A stretch of 35,324 bases of DNA from Capnocytophaga sp. (GCA_030530525.1 JAUMUT010000021.1:1-35324), one strand, 5' to 3'; counted from the stretch's first letter, positions 7,561 to 16,101 are shown. Program-made: numbers and translations. The notes: a model not told the origin generated them from the letters alone.

Positions 7561-8154
7561 ATGCAAAAATTTATTGAGACAATAAAGCTAAACGATGGTA
7601 AAATATATAATTTAGACTACCATCAACAGCGTGTGGAACGAACTTTCTTGCATTTCTTTAAAAACGCTCCCATTTTACAGCTTTATAAAGAGCTTGATAA
7701 ACTATCTTTACCCTCCATAGGGCTATTTAAGGTGCGTTTGGAATATTCTGAAAACCATTGTGTTATAGAAGTATTGCCTTATTCTTTTAGAAAGATAAAC
7801 AACTTTGCATTTGTCTCCACCACGATAGAATATCCCTTCAAGTCGGTTAATAGACAAGCGTTAGACGCTTATAAGCAACAAAGCAAAGCCGATGAAGTAA
7901 TCTTTGTGAAAAACAATTACCTCACGGATACAAGCTATTCTAACATTGTCTTTTATGATGGTTCGCATTGGGTTACTCCGCATACATTTTTACTCAATGG
8001 CACCCAGAGACAACGTCTATTAGCAGAGAATAAAATAAAAGAAAGCCCTATTTCGGTTAAAGATGTCTTCCATTTTGAAAAAATAGGACTCATTAATGCT
8101 ATGAATGACCTCAATGACCTCACATTAACGATAAATTCCAACTTATTTATGTAG
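7561..8154 (+). CDS. pabC: Class IV aminotransferase family protein, probable aminodeoxychorismate lyase
   Basis: A PLP-dependent fold-type IV enzyme, 197 residues, that would release pyruvate from aminodeoxychorismate to give para-aminobenzoate. The likely PLP lysine is K94 in FKSVNR, equivalent to the LKHLNR region of E. coli PabC. The DEVIF and LTDTSYSNIVF segments correspond to the cofactor-phosphate-binding strand. It is shorter than E. coli PabC (about 269 residues), having a truncated N-terminal domain as in small Bacteroidetes homologues. It is translationally close to pabB (3-bp gap), the main reason for preferring the PabC role over branched-chain or D-amino-acid transaminase. Its 3' end overlaps the convergent esterase gene by 12 bp. 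Confidence 0.78.
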   Translation: MQKFIETIKLNDGKIYNLDYHQQRVERTFLHFFKNAPILQLYKELDKLSLPSIGLFKVRLEYSENHCVIEVLPYSFRKINNFAFVSTTIEYPFKSVNRQALDAYKQQSKADEVIFVKNNYLTDTSYSNIVFYDGSHWVTPHTFLLNGTQRQRLLAENKIKESPISVKDVFHFEKIGLINAMNDLNDLTLTINSNLFM

Positions 8155-8637
8155 AATTTTATCAAAAAAGTAAGAAACTTCTTGCTTAAATATAGAAATA
8201 GGATAAGAGTGTTGCATCTTGTTGATAAGATGCACCTCTGCATCCTGTTTTTCGCTTAGGTCATTAAGGAGTATTTTTAAACTTACTTCATAAGAAATAA
8301 CCTCATCTTGCCGTCCTAATACAATTTGCATATATTGTGTATAATTTTTATCAAAGAAATGAGGGAAAGGCATTTGTGAATGATGGCTAAGCGCAGGATT
8401 GAATAACAAACAAGGCTTTTGTAGTTTCTGGGCTAAGTAATATGCTATTAATCCGCCAGCACTAGACCCTATTATCGCTGTTATATCCTTATATTTTTCT
8501 AATAATTGCTCAAATAAGCCGGTTGAGTGTAAATAATCTAACACTGGGGCTTCTATTTGACAATATTGGGATAAAACTTCTCTTCTATCCTCTTGTAAAA
8601 AGCTATCTAAGCCGTGCAAGTATAATACTTTTATCAT
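8143..8637 (-). CDS. YqiA-like alpha/beta-hydrolase (UPF0227 esterase family)
   Basis: A 164-residue small alpha/beta-hydrolase. It shows the oxyanion-region motif LYLHGLDS (5-12), the nucleophile elbow GSSAGG with Ser59 (57-62), an acid Asp111 in GRQDEV and a final His143 in MQHSYP, so the full triad is present. This arrangement matches the E. coli YqiA family, which hydrolyses short acyl esters; the physiological substrate is unknown. There is no signal peptide, so it should be cytoplasmic. The 3' end runs 12 bp into pabC on the opposite strand. It is probably monocistronic, since the next gene on this strand lies downstream across a 135-bp gap with no obvious hairpin. Confidence 0.8.
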   Translation of the reverse strand: MIKVLYLHGLDSFLQEDRREVLSQYCQIEAPVLDYLHSTGLFEQLLEKYKDITAIIGSSAGGLIAYYLAQKLQKPCLLFNPALSHHSQMPFPHFFDKNYTQYMQIVLGRQDEVISYEVSLKILLNDLSEKQDAEVHLINKMQHSYPISIFKQEVSYFFDKILHK

Positions 8638-8772
8638 CTTTTTTTCGTTTATTGTATCTTTTTTAATATATTTTCCTCCTTTTGTATTCTATATATTCTA
8701 TTTTTTATTGAGTAATAGCATATTTTTTTATTATAAAAAATCTTTTTTTGTTTATTTTAAACAGAAAAATAG

Positions 8773-9936
8773 TTATTTTAGGTCATTTTCAAGAATAGGA
8801 ATAATCATTTCTTTCCTTAATATATTCCTTTTGCTATCTAAGTCAGGATAATATATGGTTTTATCTACTTTTATAGCACCTTCTTTATCCAAATCATTAG
8901 CAAATATATCTCCTTTTTTCTTTTGTATATGTTTTGCATCATATTCATTACCATCTCTATCTACAAAAAGAGGAATAAAATCATCATATACTAAAACATA
9001 TTTACTATTTACACTTTTTTTCTCTATTTTTGTATATACGGAAGGAATAAATATACTATTGCTAGAATATAGAGAAACATATTTTATATATCCTACTTTT
9101 TCTCCTAATTCTAAAAAATAACCATTATAAGCATTTCTTTTGATATTGGTATATATTAGAGGAAGTTTAATACTTCCGTCTAAATTTAAAAAGCCATAAC
9201 GTTGCTCTTTTTTAGCTAATATAACGTCAAAAACGCTTTCATATTTTAAAAAATCATATTCCAACGGAATGACAACGTCTCCTTTTTCATTAATAACTCC
9301 CCACTTTTGATCATTTTTAACAAAGAAAAAATCTTTTTTAAATGGTCTAATGTAAGTATAAGTAGGAGGAATAATGTTCTTCCCTTGGTAAGAAATTCCA
9401 TAAAGTCCATCTTGGTAAAATGGAAGTACATTGTCCGTTTTCTCTTCTTTCTTATAGATATTAACATATTCATATGCACTTCCTGCACTAAAAAATAGAA
9501 TAGTACCACCTACATTTCTATAATTATAAACTAACATATCTCCATTTTTATTTGGAACAATGCGCGTACGATATATTTCTATCATAGAATAAATAGGAAA
9601 AAAAGGAATGATATGATAAGAAGAATAATATTGCCAATGGTTTCTTTTTTGTTTCCCTTTGTATCCTTTTTTAATAGTTTGTGTTACAGTATCTTTTTGT
9701 ATATCATAGATAACATAAAGAGAATCTTTCTTGAATTGAACTTTAAAACGAGAAATAGGTGTTTTGCTTTCTTTTTCACTTGGTAGGAAATAAAAAGTAT
9801 CTCCTAATTCTACATTTTTATTATCTGAATAAGCAGAATAATAACCTCCCTCTAATACAGACATATCTACACGAGAGCTTTTACAGGATATTAGTAGAAA
9901 TATACTTAATAAAATAAAACAAAAATAAGTTTTCAT
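8773..9936 (-). CDS. WG-repeat lipoprotein
   Basis: A 387-residue predicted lipoprotein. The signal peptide MKTYFCFILLSIFLLISC ends in lipobox LISC with Cys18. The C-terminal half carries about four WG-type beta repeats (about 170-330): LYGISYQGKNIIPPTYTYI, KWGVINEKGDVVIPLEYDF, RYGFLNLDGSIKLPLIY and VGYIKY...IFIPSVYTKI. Such repeats are widespread in Bacteroidetes surface or periplasmic proteins, and their ligands are largely unknown. The residues after Cys (KSSRVD) lack the acidic cluster reported for surface export of Capnocytophaga lipoproteins, so a periplasm-facing location is likelier if that rule applies. A 3 x 42-bp tandem repeat lies 125 bp upstream, in position to affect its transcription. 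Confidence 0.85.
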   Translation of the reverse strand: MKTYFCFILLSIFLLISCKSSRVDMSVLEGGYYSAYSDNKNVELGDTFYFLPSEKESKTPISRFKVQFKKDSLYVIYDIQKDTVTQTIKKGYKGKQKRNHWQYYSSYHIIPFFPIYSMIEIYRTRIVPNKNGDMLVYNYRNVGGTILFFSAGSAYEYVNIYKKEEKTDNVLPFYQDGLYGISYQGKNIIPPTYTYIRPFKKDFFFVKNDQKWGVINEKGDVVIPLEYDFLKYESVFDVILAKKEQRYGFLNLDGSIKLPLIYTNIKRNAYNGYFLELGEKVGYIKYVSLYSSNSIFIPSVYTKIEKKSVNSKYVLVYDDFIPLFVDRDGNEYDAKHIQKKKGDIFANDLDKEGAIKVDKTIYYPDLDSKRNILRKEMIIPILENDLK

Positions 9937-10060
9937 AATATATTATTTTAATTTAGTAATAATGTATTTAGGTTATATATCTATGTGTTAATATATAAAA
10001 GATATGGTGTAATATATTGTTTCTATTTATATATATATAAAATCTTTTTTCTTACTTATA

Positions 10061-10186
10061 ATAAAGTCAAAAATAAATCTGATTTGGTCAAATAAAGATT
10101 TTATAAAGCCAAAAATAAATCGAATTTAGTCAAATAAATATTTTATAAAGTCAAAAGTAAATCTGACTTAGTCAAATAAAGATTTT
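10061..10186. repeat. Tandem repeat, three 42-bp units
   Basis: Units begin at 10061, 10103 and 10145, each starting ATAAAG and ending in ATTTT, and differ at only a few positions. A decayed start of a fourth follows (AGAAAGTTAAG). Each unit holds a dyad around AAATCTGATTT (AAATCGAATTT and AAATCTGACTT in the others) and, on the minus strand, a TATTTTTG or TACTTTTG matching the -7 consensus TAnnTTTG. All frames contain stops, so it is non-coding. The 42-bp period is four helical turns, so the elements lie on one face of the DNA. Confidence 0.85.
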
Positions 10187-10261
10187 AGAAAGTTAAGTGC
10201 AAATATAGATAAAATTTTTATATATAAAATATATTTTTATAAACATTTGAGTTAAATATAA

Positions 10262-10295
10262 ATAAAAAAGGGATAAATATTAATCTATCCCTTTT
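10262..10295 (-). terminator. tpiA terminator
   Basis: AAAAGGGATA (10266-10275) pairs perfectly with TATCCCTTTT (10286-10295) over a 10-nt loop. On the minus strand the second arm runs into T's, 20 bp beyond the tpiA stop. Confidence 0.85.
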
Positions 10296-10314
10296 AAATA
10301 TGCTTGCATTTGTG

Positions 10315-11064
10315 TTATATAGCTTGAATGATAGTAACGAAATCATCAGCTATAAGAGCCGCACCACCTATTAAGCCTCCATCAACATCAGGATTGGCAA
10401 AGAGAGAAGCCGCATTTTTAGCATTGCAACTACCTCCGTATAAGATAGAAACGTTATCAGCTACCTCGTTTCCGTATTTGTCAGCTATGGTTTTGCGTAT
10501 GAAAGCGTGTATTTCTTGTGCTTGTTCAGGAGTTGCGGTTTCGCCCGTCCCGATAGCCCATACAGGTTCGTAAGCTAAGATAATATTATCCCACGCACTT
10601 GCTGGTAGATGGAAAAGAGCCTTTTCAATTTGATTTTTAACTACTTCAAAGTGTTTTTCGGCTTTGCGTTCTGCAAGTTTTTCCCCTATACAGAAGATAA
10701 CTCTAAATTGGTGCGCCAAGGCAGTATCTACTTTTTTTGCAAGGCTTTCGTCGGTTTCATTGAAGTATTCTCTACGTTCAGAATGTCCAAGTATAATAGT
10801 TTTTACGCCAATACTTTCTAACATTGCAGCAGATATTTCTCCTGTGTAAGCACCTTTTTCTGCAAAATGCATATTTTGAGCAGCCACAACGATAGGTTTT
10901 CCTTGTGTTGCTTGCACCGCCAAAGACAAATTCACGAAAGAAGGAGCAATGATTACTTCGGCATTGGTTTGCGGAAGTTTTTTGCTAAGTTCTTCAATGA
11001 GTTGCGTTGTTTGTTGTGCGTTGTTGTTCATTTTCCAGTTACCTGCGATTACTTTTTTTCTCAT
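10315..11064 (-). CDS. tpiA: Triosephosphate isomerase
   Basis: Cytoplasmic glycolytic and gluconeogenic enzyme interconverting dihydroxyacetone phosphate and glyceraldehyde 3-phosphate. The 249-residue length is typical. Active-site residues are in place: N9 and K11 in GNWKMN, H94 in LGHSERR, and E166 in AYEPVWAIGTG, whose C-terminal part is the mobile loop-6 motif. The phosphate-binding C-terminal strand ILYGGSCNAKNA and GGLIGGAAL are also present. The gene starts at an ATG, appears monocistronic, and ends in a clear terminator. No anomalies are seen. Confidence 0.98.
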   Translation of the reverse strand: MRKKVIAGNWKMNNNAQQTTQLIEELSKKLPQTNAEVIIAPSFVNLSLAVQATQGKPIVVAAQNMHFAEKGAYTGEISAAMLESIGVKTIILGHSERREYFNETDESLAKKVDTALAHQFRVIFCIGEKLAERKAEKHFEVVKNQIEKALFHLPASAWDNIILAYEPVWAIGTGETATPEQAQEIHAFIRKTIADKYGNEVADNVSILYGGSCNAKNAASLFANPDVDGGLIGGAALIADDFVTIIQAI

Positions 11065-11204
11065 AAAGATAATTTTAATATGTTGTAAATTAATATTTTA
11101 TATATTTTGAAAAGAATTTTTTTTCAGTGTATAAAATTAAATATTTTTTTTGAAATAGGAGTTATTTTTTAGGAAAAAAATACGTTTTTCTTCTGAAAAA
11201 ATCG

Positions 11205-11212
11205 TAAATTTG
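11205..11212 (+). promoter_or_regulatory. -7 box for manA
   Basis: TAAATTTG fits TAnnTTTG and lies 19 bp before the manA ATG. No clear -33 TTTG is seen at the usual spacing. Confidence 0.6.
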
Positions 11213-11231
11213 CATAAAAAAAATACAATAT

Positions 11232-12200
11232 ATGACAAGTTTATATCCTTTTAAGTTTCAACCAATTCTGAAAGAGCGTCTTTGGGGCGGAACGAAGTTA
11301 CAATCTGTTTTAGGAAAACCTTTGGATAGTGATATTATAGGCGAAAGCTGGGAGCTTTCTGGCGTGGCAGGCGATGTTTCTGTTATTGCAAATGGGGCTT
11401 TGGTAGGGCATTCCTTACAAGAGGTGATAGAAAAATATAAAGGAGATTTATTGGGAAATGCTGTGTATCAGCGTTTTGGAAATGATTTTCCTATTTTGAT
11501 AAAGTTTATTGATGCCAAACAAGATTTGTCTATACAAGTGCATCCTAATGACGAGTTGGCAAAGAAACGCCATAATTCATTTGGCAAAACGGAAATGTGG
11601 TACGTGATGGATGCCGATCCCAATGCGCAACTTATCGTAGGATTTAATAAAAATGTAGATAAGGAAGAGTATCAAAATCATTTGGAAAACAAAACTTTAA
11701 CAGAAATTTTGAATTATGAATCGGTAAAAGAAGGAAGTACTTTTTTTATCAATACAGGAAAAGTTCACGCCATAGGAGCTGGAATTTTGCTTGCGGAAAT
11801 ACAGCAAACCAGTGATATTACTTACCGAGTGTATGATTTTGACCGAAAAGATAAAAATGGAAATCTAAGAGAATTACACACAGAATTAGCTCTTGATGCT
11901 ATTGATTATCAGAAAAAAGATGATTTTAAGGTAGATTATTCTACCACAGAGAATCAAATTAATAAAATGGTTTCTTGTCCTTATTTTATTACAAACTATA
12001 TTAAATTAACAGAAAATTATACAATTGCACATACGGAAGACTCTTTTTATATTTATATGTGTGTAAAAGGAGAAGGGGAGGTGTTTAGCAAAGATTCTAT
12101 TTTGAAAATACAAAAAGGAGAAACGATACTTGTTCCAGCAAATTGTAAGCATATAGAATTGAAAACCAAAGGAATAGAACTTTTGCAGGTGCATTTATAG
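11232..12200 (+). CDS. manA: Mannose-6-phosphate isomerase, class I
   Basis: Zinc-dependent cupin enzyme interconverting fructose 6-phosphate and mannose 6-phosphate, feeding GDP-mannose and glycan synthesis. The 322-residue protein is the short class I form common in Firmicutes and Bacteroidetes. Zinc ligands are visible as Q102 and H104 in SIQVHPND, E121 in GKTEMWYV and H178 in TGKVHAIGAG. The substrate-binding arginine region lies downstream (QQTSDITYRVYDFDR). The C-terminal cupin half ends with KGETILVPANCKHIEL. It has its own -7 box and a strong terminator, so it is a single-gene unit. It converges with the kdsB operon. Confidence 0.95.
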   Translation: MTSLYPFKFQPILKERLWGGTKLQSVLGKPLDSDIIGESWELSGVAGDVSVIANGALVGHSLQEVIEKYKGDLLGNAVYQRFGNDFPILIKFIDAKQDLSIQVHPNDELAKKRHNSFGKTEMWYVMDADPNAQLIVGFNKNVDKEEYQNHLENKTLTEILNYESVKEGSTFFINTGKVHAIGAGILLAEIQQTSDITYRVYDFDRKDKNGNLRELHTELALDAIDYQKKDDFKVDYSTTENQINKMVSCPYFITNYIKLTENYTIAHTEDSFYIYMCVKGEGEVFSKDSILKIQKGETILVPANCKHIELKTKGIELLQVHL

Positions 12201-12208
12201 AAAAATAA

Positions 12209-12238
12209 AAGCAGTTCTAAAAATGAACTGCTTTTTTT
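12209..12238 (+). terminator. manA terminator
   Basis: AAGCAGTTC (12209-12217) pairs with GAACTGCTT (12225-12233) over a 7-nt loop and is followed by a T run, just after the manA stop. The A's before the left arm might let it also serve the convergent kdsB transcript. Confidence 0.85.
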
Positions 12239-12254
12239 ATGATTTTATGAAAAA

Positions 12255-12986
12255 TTATGATTTCCAGAGGATACGAGCTTTTTCTAAATCCTCAGGTGTA
12301 TCTATCCCAATATTTTGCTTATTTGTTTCTATCATTTTTATTCGTTTTCCGTATTCTAAATAACGGAGTTGCTCTAACTTTTCAGATGCTTCTAAGCCTC
12401 TCATTGGTAAGTGATAAAAATCAAGTAACGCTTCTTTCCGAAAAGCATAAACACCGATATGTTTTTTATAAGGGAAGGAAATATTTTCATCTCTTTGGAA
12501 CGGGATAACAGACCGAGAAAAATACAAAGCCATTCCGTTAATATCCGTTATAACTTTCACATTATTAGGGTTTTGGATATCTTCTTTGTTTTGTAAAGGA
12601 GTCATTAAAGAAGCTAAATCAATTTGTTTAGAAGAATCATTTTCAAAAACGTCCAATAATTTTTTTAGGCTTTCTGTTTCAATAAAAGGTTCATCTCCTT
12701 GCACATTAACGATAATATCCACCTCCATATTTTCAACGGCTTCGGCAATTCGGTCGCTACCGCAAGAATGTTCTTTTTGGCTCATTATTGCTTTGCCGTT
12801 ATGTTTTTCAATAAGAGAAAAAATTTCTTCACTATCGGTTACAACATACACATCATCAAATAGTTGCGTGTTTTTGGTAGCCAAATATGTTTGTACAATA
12901 ACGGGTTTTCCGCCCAAATCTTGTATTAACTTGGCGGGGAAACGAGTAGCAGCTAAGCGAGCAGGAATAACAGCTATCTTTTTCAT
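12255..12986 (-). CDS. kdsB: 3-deoxy-manno-octulosonate cytidylyltransferase (CMP-KDO synthetase)
   Basis: Activates KDO with CTP to CMP-KDO for attachment to lipid A, an essential step in lipopolysaccharide biogenesis. The 243-residue protein has the nucleotide-binding start [18 protein letters not shown], then [19 protein letters not shown] (the GTDR-like motif), [10 protein letters not shown] and the C-terminal [12 protein letters not shown] with [11 protein letters not shown]. The start is set at the ATG at 12986; an in-frame TTG two codons upstream is less likely. It is the last gene of a minus-strand operon, sufE - MIP18-family gene - kdsB, with a 10-bp gap to its upstream neighbour. 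No functional link to Fe-S assembly is evident. Confidence 0.96.
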   Translation of the reverse strand: MKKIAVIPARLAATRFPAKLIQDLGGKPVIVQTYLATKNTQLFDDVYVVTDSEEIFSLIEKHNGKAIMSQKEHSCGSDRIAEAVENMEVDIIVNVQGDEPFIETESLKKLLDVFENDSSKQIDLASLMTPLQNKEDIQNPNNVKVITDINGMALYFSRSVIPFQRDENISFPYKKHIGVYAFRKEALLDFYHLPMRGLEASEKLEQLRYLEYGKRIKMIETNKQNIGIDTPEDLEKARILWKS

Positions 12987-12996
12987 TATCAATATT

Positions 12997-13323
12997 TTAG
13001 AGGAAACCTAATTCTAATTTTGCTTCTTCGCTCATCATATCTTGGTTCCAAGGCGGGTCAAATGTTAATTCTACCTCCACTTCATTAATTTCATCAATAG
13101 TTTTAATTTTTTCTTGTACTTCCATAGGCAGAACTTCCGCAACGGGGCAGTTTGGGGAAGTAAGGGTCATTAGTATTCGGACATCTCTGTTTTCGTTAAT
13201 AAAAACGTCATAAACTAACCCTAATTCATAAATATCCACAGGAATTTCGGGGTCATAAATAGTATGTAAAATTTCTACTATTTTTTCTCCAATTATTTCG
13301 GTATTAATTTCTTGTTCTTGCAT
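12997..13323 (-). CDS. MIP18/DUF59-family Fe-S assembly protein (SufT-like)
   Basis: A 108-residue protein of the MIP18/PaaD-like family (DUF59, PF01883), linked to SUF-type Fe-S cluster assembly and maturation. Family motifs are [26 protein letters not shown], and [15 protein letters not shown] with the conserved Cys59. It ends in [21 protein letters not shown], typical of the family. It sits 5 bp after sufE in the same minus-strand operon, which strongly supports a role in Fe-S assembly alongside the SufE sulfur shuttle. The main SUF genes (sufBCDS) are not in the window. Confidence 0.9.
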   Translation of the reverse strand: MQEQEINTEIIGEKIVEILHTIYDPEIPVDIYELGLVYDVFINENRDVRILMTLTSPNCPVAEVLPMEVQEKIKTIDEINEVEVELTFDPPWNQDMMSEEAKLELGFL

Positions 13324-13328
13324 AAAAA

Positions 13329-13745
13329 TTATTTTAATGAAAATGCTTTCGCATATAGTTTTATTTGTTCAATCATACTTACCAATCCGTTGGCACGAGT
13401 AGGAGAAAGATGTTCTTTTAGCCCAATTTTATCAATAAAATCAAGGTTTGCAACGAGAATATCCGTAGCCTTTTGTCCTGAAAAGACACGAATCAAAATA
13501 GCAACAATCCCCTTGGTAATAATGGCATCGCTGTCGGCTGTAAATATAACTCTATCTTGCTCTAAATCAGCGTGTAACCATACTTGGCTTTGGCATCCTT
13601 TAATTAAAAATTCATCGGTTTTGTATTTTGCATCAATCAAAGGAAGGCTTTTTCCTAAGTCAATCATATATTCGTACTTGCCTTCCCAATCGTCAAACAT
13701 TGAAAAATCTGCAATAATTTCTTCTTGTATTTGAGAAATGGTCAT
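13329..13745 (-). CDS. sufE: Cysteine desulfurization protein SufE
   Basis: Takes persulfide sulfur from cysteine desulfurase SufS and passes it to the SUF scaffold. From the ATG at 13745 it has 138 residues. The sulfur-accepting residue is C51 in IKGCQSQVW, the same position as in E. coli SufE, and the family fold is supported by MFDDWEGKYEYMIDLGK and the C-terminal GLKEHLSPTRANGL. An in-frame TTG at 13760 lies inside the -7 box TATCTTTG and was rejected. It heads the operon with the MIP18-family gene and kdsB and is divergent from surE. The 5' leader is predicted to be very short, only about 6-8 nt. Confidence 0.95.
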   Translation of the reverse strand: MTISQIQEEIIADFSMFDDWEGKYEYMIDLGKSLPLIDAKYKTDEFLIKGCQSQVWLHADLEQDRVIFTADSDAIITKGIVAILIRVFSGQKATDILVANLDFIDKIGLKEHLSPTRANGLVSMIEQIKLYAKAFSLK

Positions 13746-13757
13746 CTTTTTTTGGTG

Positions 13758-13765
13758 CAAAGATA
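13758..13765 (-). promoter_or_regulatory. -7 box for the sufE operon
   Basis: On the minus strand TATCTTTG matches TAnnTTTG and ends 12 nt before the sufE ATG, implying an unusually short leader. Confidence 0.6.
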
Positions 13766-13881
13766 AAACAAAAATATAAAAAAATGCATATTAATTGTAT
13801 AAAAAATAATTATAGTATTTTTAACGTTTTTTAGTTTAAATTTTATCTTTCTTTTTTATTTTTAGAATAATAAAAAATTCG

Positions 13882-13889
13882 TACATTTG
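13882..13889 (+). promoter_or_regulatory. -7 box for surE
   Basis: TACATTTG matches TAnnTTTG and lies 20 bp upstream of the surE ATG, divergent from the sufE promoter about 120 bp away. Confidence 0.6.
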
Positions 13890-13909
13890 CAGGATAATTT
13901 TTTAGGAAA

Positions 13910-14689
13910 ATGCAAGAAAAACCTTTGATTTTGATTACTAATGATGACGGGATAACCGCACCAGGAATACGCCATCTTATTAAGATAATGAATAAAATAG
14001 GGGAGGTGGTAGTGGTAGCCCCTGACTCGCCTCAGAGTGGTATGGGGCACGCCATTACGATGACTTCCACGCTGTATTGCGACCCCGTAACAATAGATAA
14101 TGGCGCACAAACGGAATATAGTTGTAATGGTACGCCTGCCGATTGTGTTAAAATAGCAAAACACGAAATTTTAAAACGAATGCCAGATCTTTGTGTAAGT
14201 GGTATTAACCACGGGGCAAATTCTTCTATAAACGTTATTTATTCAGGGACAATGAGTGCTGCTATTGAGGCTGGTACAGAAGGTATTCCTGCAATAGGCT
14301 TCTCGCTTTTAGATTCTAATTGGAATGCTGATTTTTCGCAATGTGAAAATTTTGTAAAAAATATTGCTTTAAATGTATTACAAAATGGATTGCCAAAAGG
14401 AATTGTTTTAAACGTAAATATTCCTAATATAAAGAAAAATGAGATAAAAGGAGTGAAAATATGTAGGCAAGCCAAAGCGCGTTGGGTAGAAAAATTTGAT
14501 AAACGAATAAATCCGCAAGGACGTGATTATTACTGGCTTACAGGAGAGTTTCTTTGTGAAGATGAAGGAACAGATACAGATATTTGGGCATTAGAAAATG
14601 GATATATTTCTATCGTACCAACAGAGGCAGACCTTACTTCTTATACAACTATTGACCAACTAAAACAATGGAATTTTAATGAAAATTAA
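13910..14689 (+). CDS. surE: 5'/3'-nucleotidase SurE
   Basis: Metal-dependent phosphatase acting on nucleoside 5'- and 3'-monophosphates, associated with stationary-phase survival. The 259-residue length is typical. Metal ligands are D12 and D13 in ITNDDGI, then S43 in PDSPQSGMGHAIT, and the Asn of VSGINHGANSS. The C-terminal half holds GIVLNVNIPN and DTDIWALENGYISIVP, both standard for the family. It starts at an ATG after a -7 box and overlaps the next small membrane-protein gene by 11 bp, so the two are translationally coupled. Confidence 0.97.
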   Translation: MQEKPLILITNDDGITAPGIRHLIKIMNKIGEVVVVAPDSPQSGMGHAITMTSTLYCDPVTIDNGAQTEYSCNGTPADCVKIAKHEILKRMPDLCVSGINHGANSSINVIYSGTMSAAIEAGTEGIPAIGFSLLDSNWNADFSQCENFVKNIALNVLQNGLPKGIVLNVNIPNIKKNEIKGVKICRQAKARWVEKFDKRINPQGRDYYWLTGEFLCEDEGTDTDIWALENGYISIVPTEADLTSYTTIDQLKQWNFNEN

Positions 14690-14978
14690 CAGAAATAGTA
14701 AAGATGTTATCACAGGAATTATTGTTGGTATTATAGCCAATTCGTTTGGAATATTGCTTTGGTGGGCTTTATTTACTAAAATGAATTTTGATTTTTGGGA
14801 AACTATCCAAATCGCTTATGAAGAACGAACACTATCCGCTATTATAGGGCTGGGAGCTTTGTTAAATTTATTAGCTTTTTTTGGTTTTATTCGGTTGTCT
14901 TTTGATTATAAAGCACGTGGAGTGTTGATAGCAACATTTATTTCTGCTTTTATTATTTTAATTTTAAAATTCATTTGA
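14679..14978 (+). CDS. Small three-TM membrane protein of unknown function
   Basis: A 99-residue protein with three predicted membrane helices: about 10-32 (VITGIIVGIIANSFGILLWW), 52-73 (LSAIIGLGALLNLLAFFGF) and 79-98 (ARGVLIATFISAFIILILKF). The positive charges at the N-terminus (MKINRNSK) suggest an N-in orientation. I do not recognise the family. Its start codon lies inside the surE coding sequence (11-bp overlap, ATG at 14679), so it is almost certainly co-expressed with surE. No catalytic or ligand motif is visible. Confidence 0.8.
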   Translation: MKINRNSKDVITGIIVGIIANSFGILLWWALFTKMNFDFWETIQIAYEERTLSAIIGLGALLNLLAFFGFIRLSFDYKARGVLIATFISAFIILILKFI

Positions 14979-15032
14979 TTTTAAATTATAAATATATTTA
15001 GATAATATTTTAATAAAAATTAACAATAAAAA

Positions 15033-16058
15033 ATGAAATCATTTCCTTTAAAAGTTTCTCATATTCAGAAATTAACAGAGGATGCTGTGAAAATATCTTT
15101 GGAAATACCTGAAAATGAAAGACTTTCTTTTGACTTTTTTGCAGGACAATACGTTACACTTCAAGCAGAAATAAACGGAAATAAAATTCGTAGAGCGTAT
15201 TCTATTTGTTCTGCCCCTTCGGAAAAGGAAATTAGTGTGGCTATTAAACAAATTCCGAATGGAATATTTTCTACTTTTGCTAACACAACGCTCAAAGAGG
15301 GAGATTTTTTAGAGGTTTTTGTTCCAGAAGGGAAATTTGCTTATATTTCTGAAATTTATACAGAAGACTTAGTTTTCTTTGCGGCAGGAAGTGGAATTAC
15401 TCCTATGTTGAGTATTATAAAAGTTGCTTTGGCGCAAACAACTCAAAAAATATTACTTATTTATGGGAATAAAACTCCTCAATCTACAATGTTTTTATCT
15501 GAAATAGAGGAACTTAGGAAGCAAAATTCGGATAGATTTTTTGTACAATATATTTATAGCAAATCTCACGAGAAAGAAGCATTTTTCGGAAGAATGGACA
15601 CTACAATGATTAATCATTTGTTAAAAAATAAATATGCCTCTATTCCCTTTGGGAGATTTTATATTTGTGGGCCACAACAAATGGTAATTTCGGTAAAAGA
15701 TTATCTTTCAGAAAATTATGATAAGAAAAAAATTCATACGGAACTTTTTGTTGTAGAAGCTGAAACGAAAAAAGTTTATGAAGGCACGGCTCAGATAAAA
15801 GTTTTTATAAATGGAATAGAAGAGGATTTGCAAATACAACGAAAAAATATGATTTTAGATGAGCTTTTGGCTAATGAAATTGAAGTTTCTTATTCGTGTA
15901 GGGGAGGAGTTTGTAGTAGTTGTATAGGAAAAATAACCGAAGGGAGCGCAGAAATGGAAAAAAATCAGGTGTTATCCGAAGAAGAAGTTGCAAAAGGGTA
16001 TATTTTGACTTGCCAATCGCATCCAATAACAGATAAATTAACGATAGAGTTTCGATAA
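15033..16058 (+). CDS. PaaE-like ferredoxin--NAD(P)H reductase
   Basis: A 341-residue flavoprotein with three modules in order: an FAD-binding domain (1-105) with RRAYSICS (53-60), an NAD(P)-binding domain (about 110-230) with AAGSGITPMLS (117-127) and YICGPQQMV, and a C-terminal plant-type 2Fe-2S ferredoxin domain (about 245-341) with cluster cysteines C289, C294, C297 and C327. This is the layout of PaaE, the reductase of phenylacetyl-CoA epoxidase, and of related oxygenase reductases. No paaABCD genes are nearby, and Bacteroidetes often carry such a protein alone, so it more likely passes electrons to an unknown acceptor. It ends with a bidirectional terminator. Confidence 0.88.
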   Translation: MKSFPLKVSHIQKLTEDAVKISLEIPENERLSFDFFAGQYVTLQAEINGNKIRRAYSICSAPSEKEISVAIKQIPNGIFSTFANTTLKEGDFLEVFVPEGKFAYISEIYTEDLVFFAAGSGITPMLSIIKVALAQTTQKILLIYGNKTPQSTMFLSEIEELRKQNSDRFFVQYIYSKSHEKEAFFGRMDTTMINHLLKNKYASIPFGRFYICGPQQMVISVKDYLSENYDKKKIHTELFVVEAETKKVYEGTAQIKVFINGIEEDLQIQRKNMILDELLANEIEVSYSCRGGVCSSCIGKITEGSAEMEKNQVLSEEEVAKGYILTCQSHPITDKLTIEFR

Positions 16059-16063
16059 AACAA

Positions 16064-16101
16064 AAAAAAGCATATAAATTAAAATTTTTATATGCTTTTT
16101 T
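16064..16101. terminator. Bidirectional terminator between the reductase and ABC-F genes
   Basis: AAAAAAGCATATAAA (16064-16078) pairs perfectly with TTTATATGCTTTTTT (16087-16101). A's on one side and T's on the other let it end transcripts from both convergent genes. Confidence 0.85.

Larger units (their letters stand above)
9937..10314. other. Gene-free, AT-rich region upstream of the WG lipoprotein
   Basis: These 378 bp between tpiA (3' side) and the WG lipoprotein (5' side), both on the minus strand, hold no gene. They contain the tpiA terminator (10262-10295), the 42-bp tandem repeat (10061-10186) with a decayed partial copy after it, and a very AT-rich leader. Confidence 0.7.

Noticed and set aside
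10061-10186. Coding repeat (42 bp = 14 codons)
   Set aside because: Frames on both strands are interrupted by stops within each unit, for example TAAA and TTTGA contexts.
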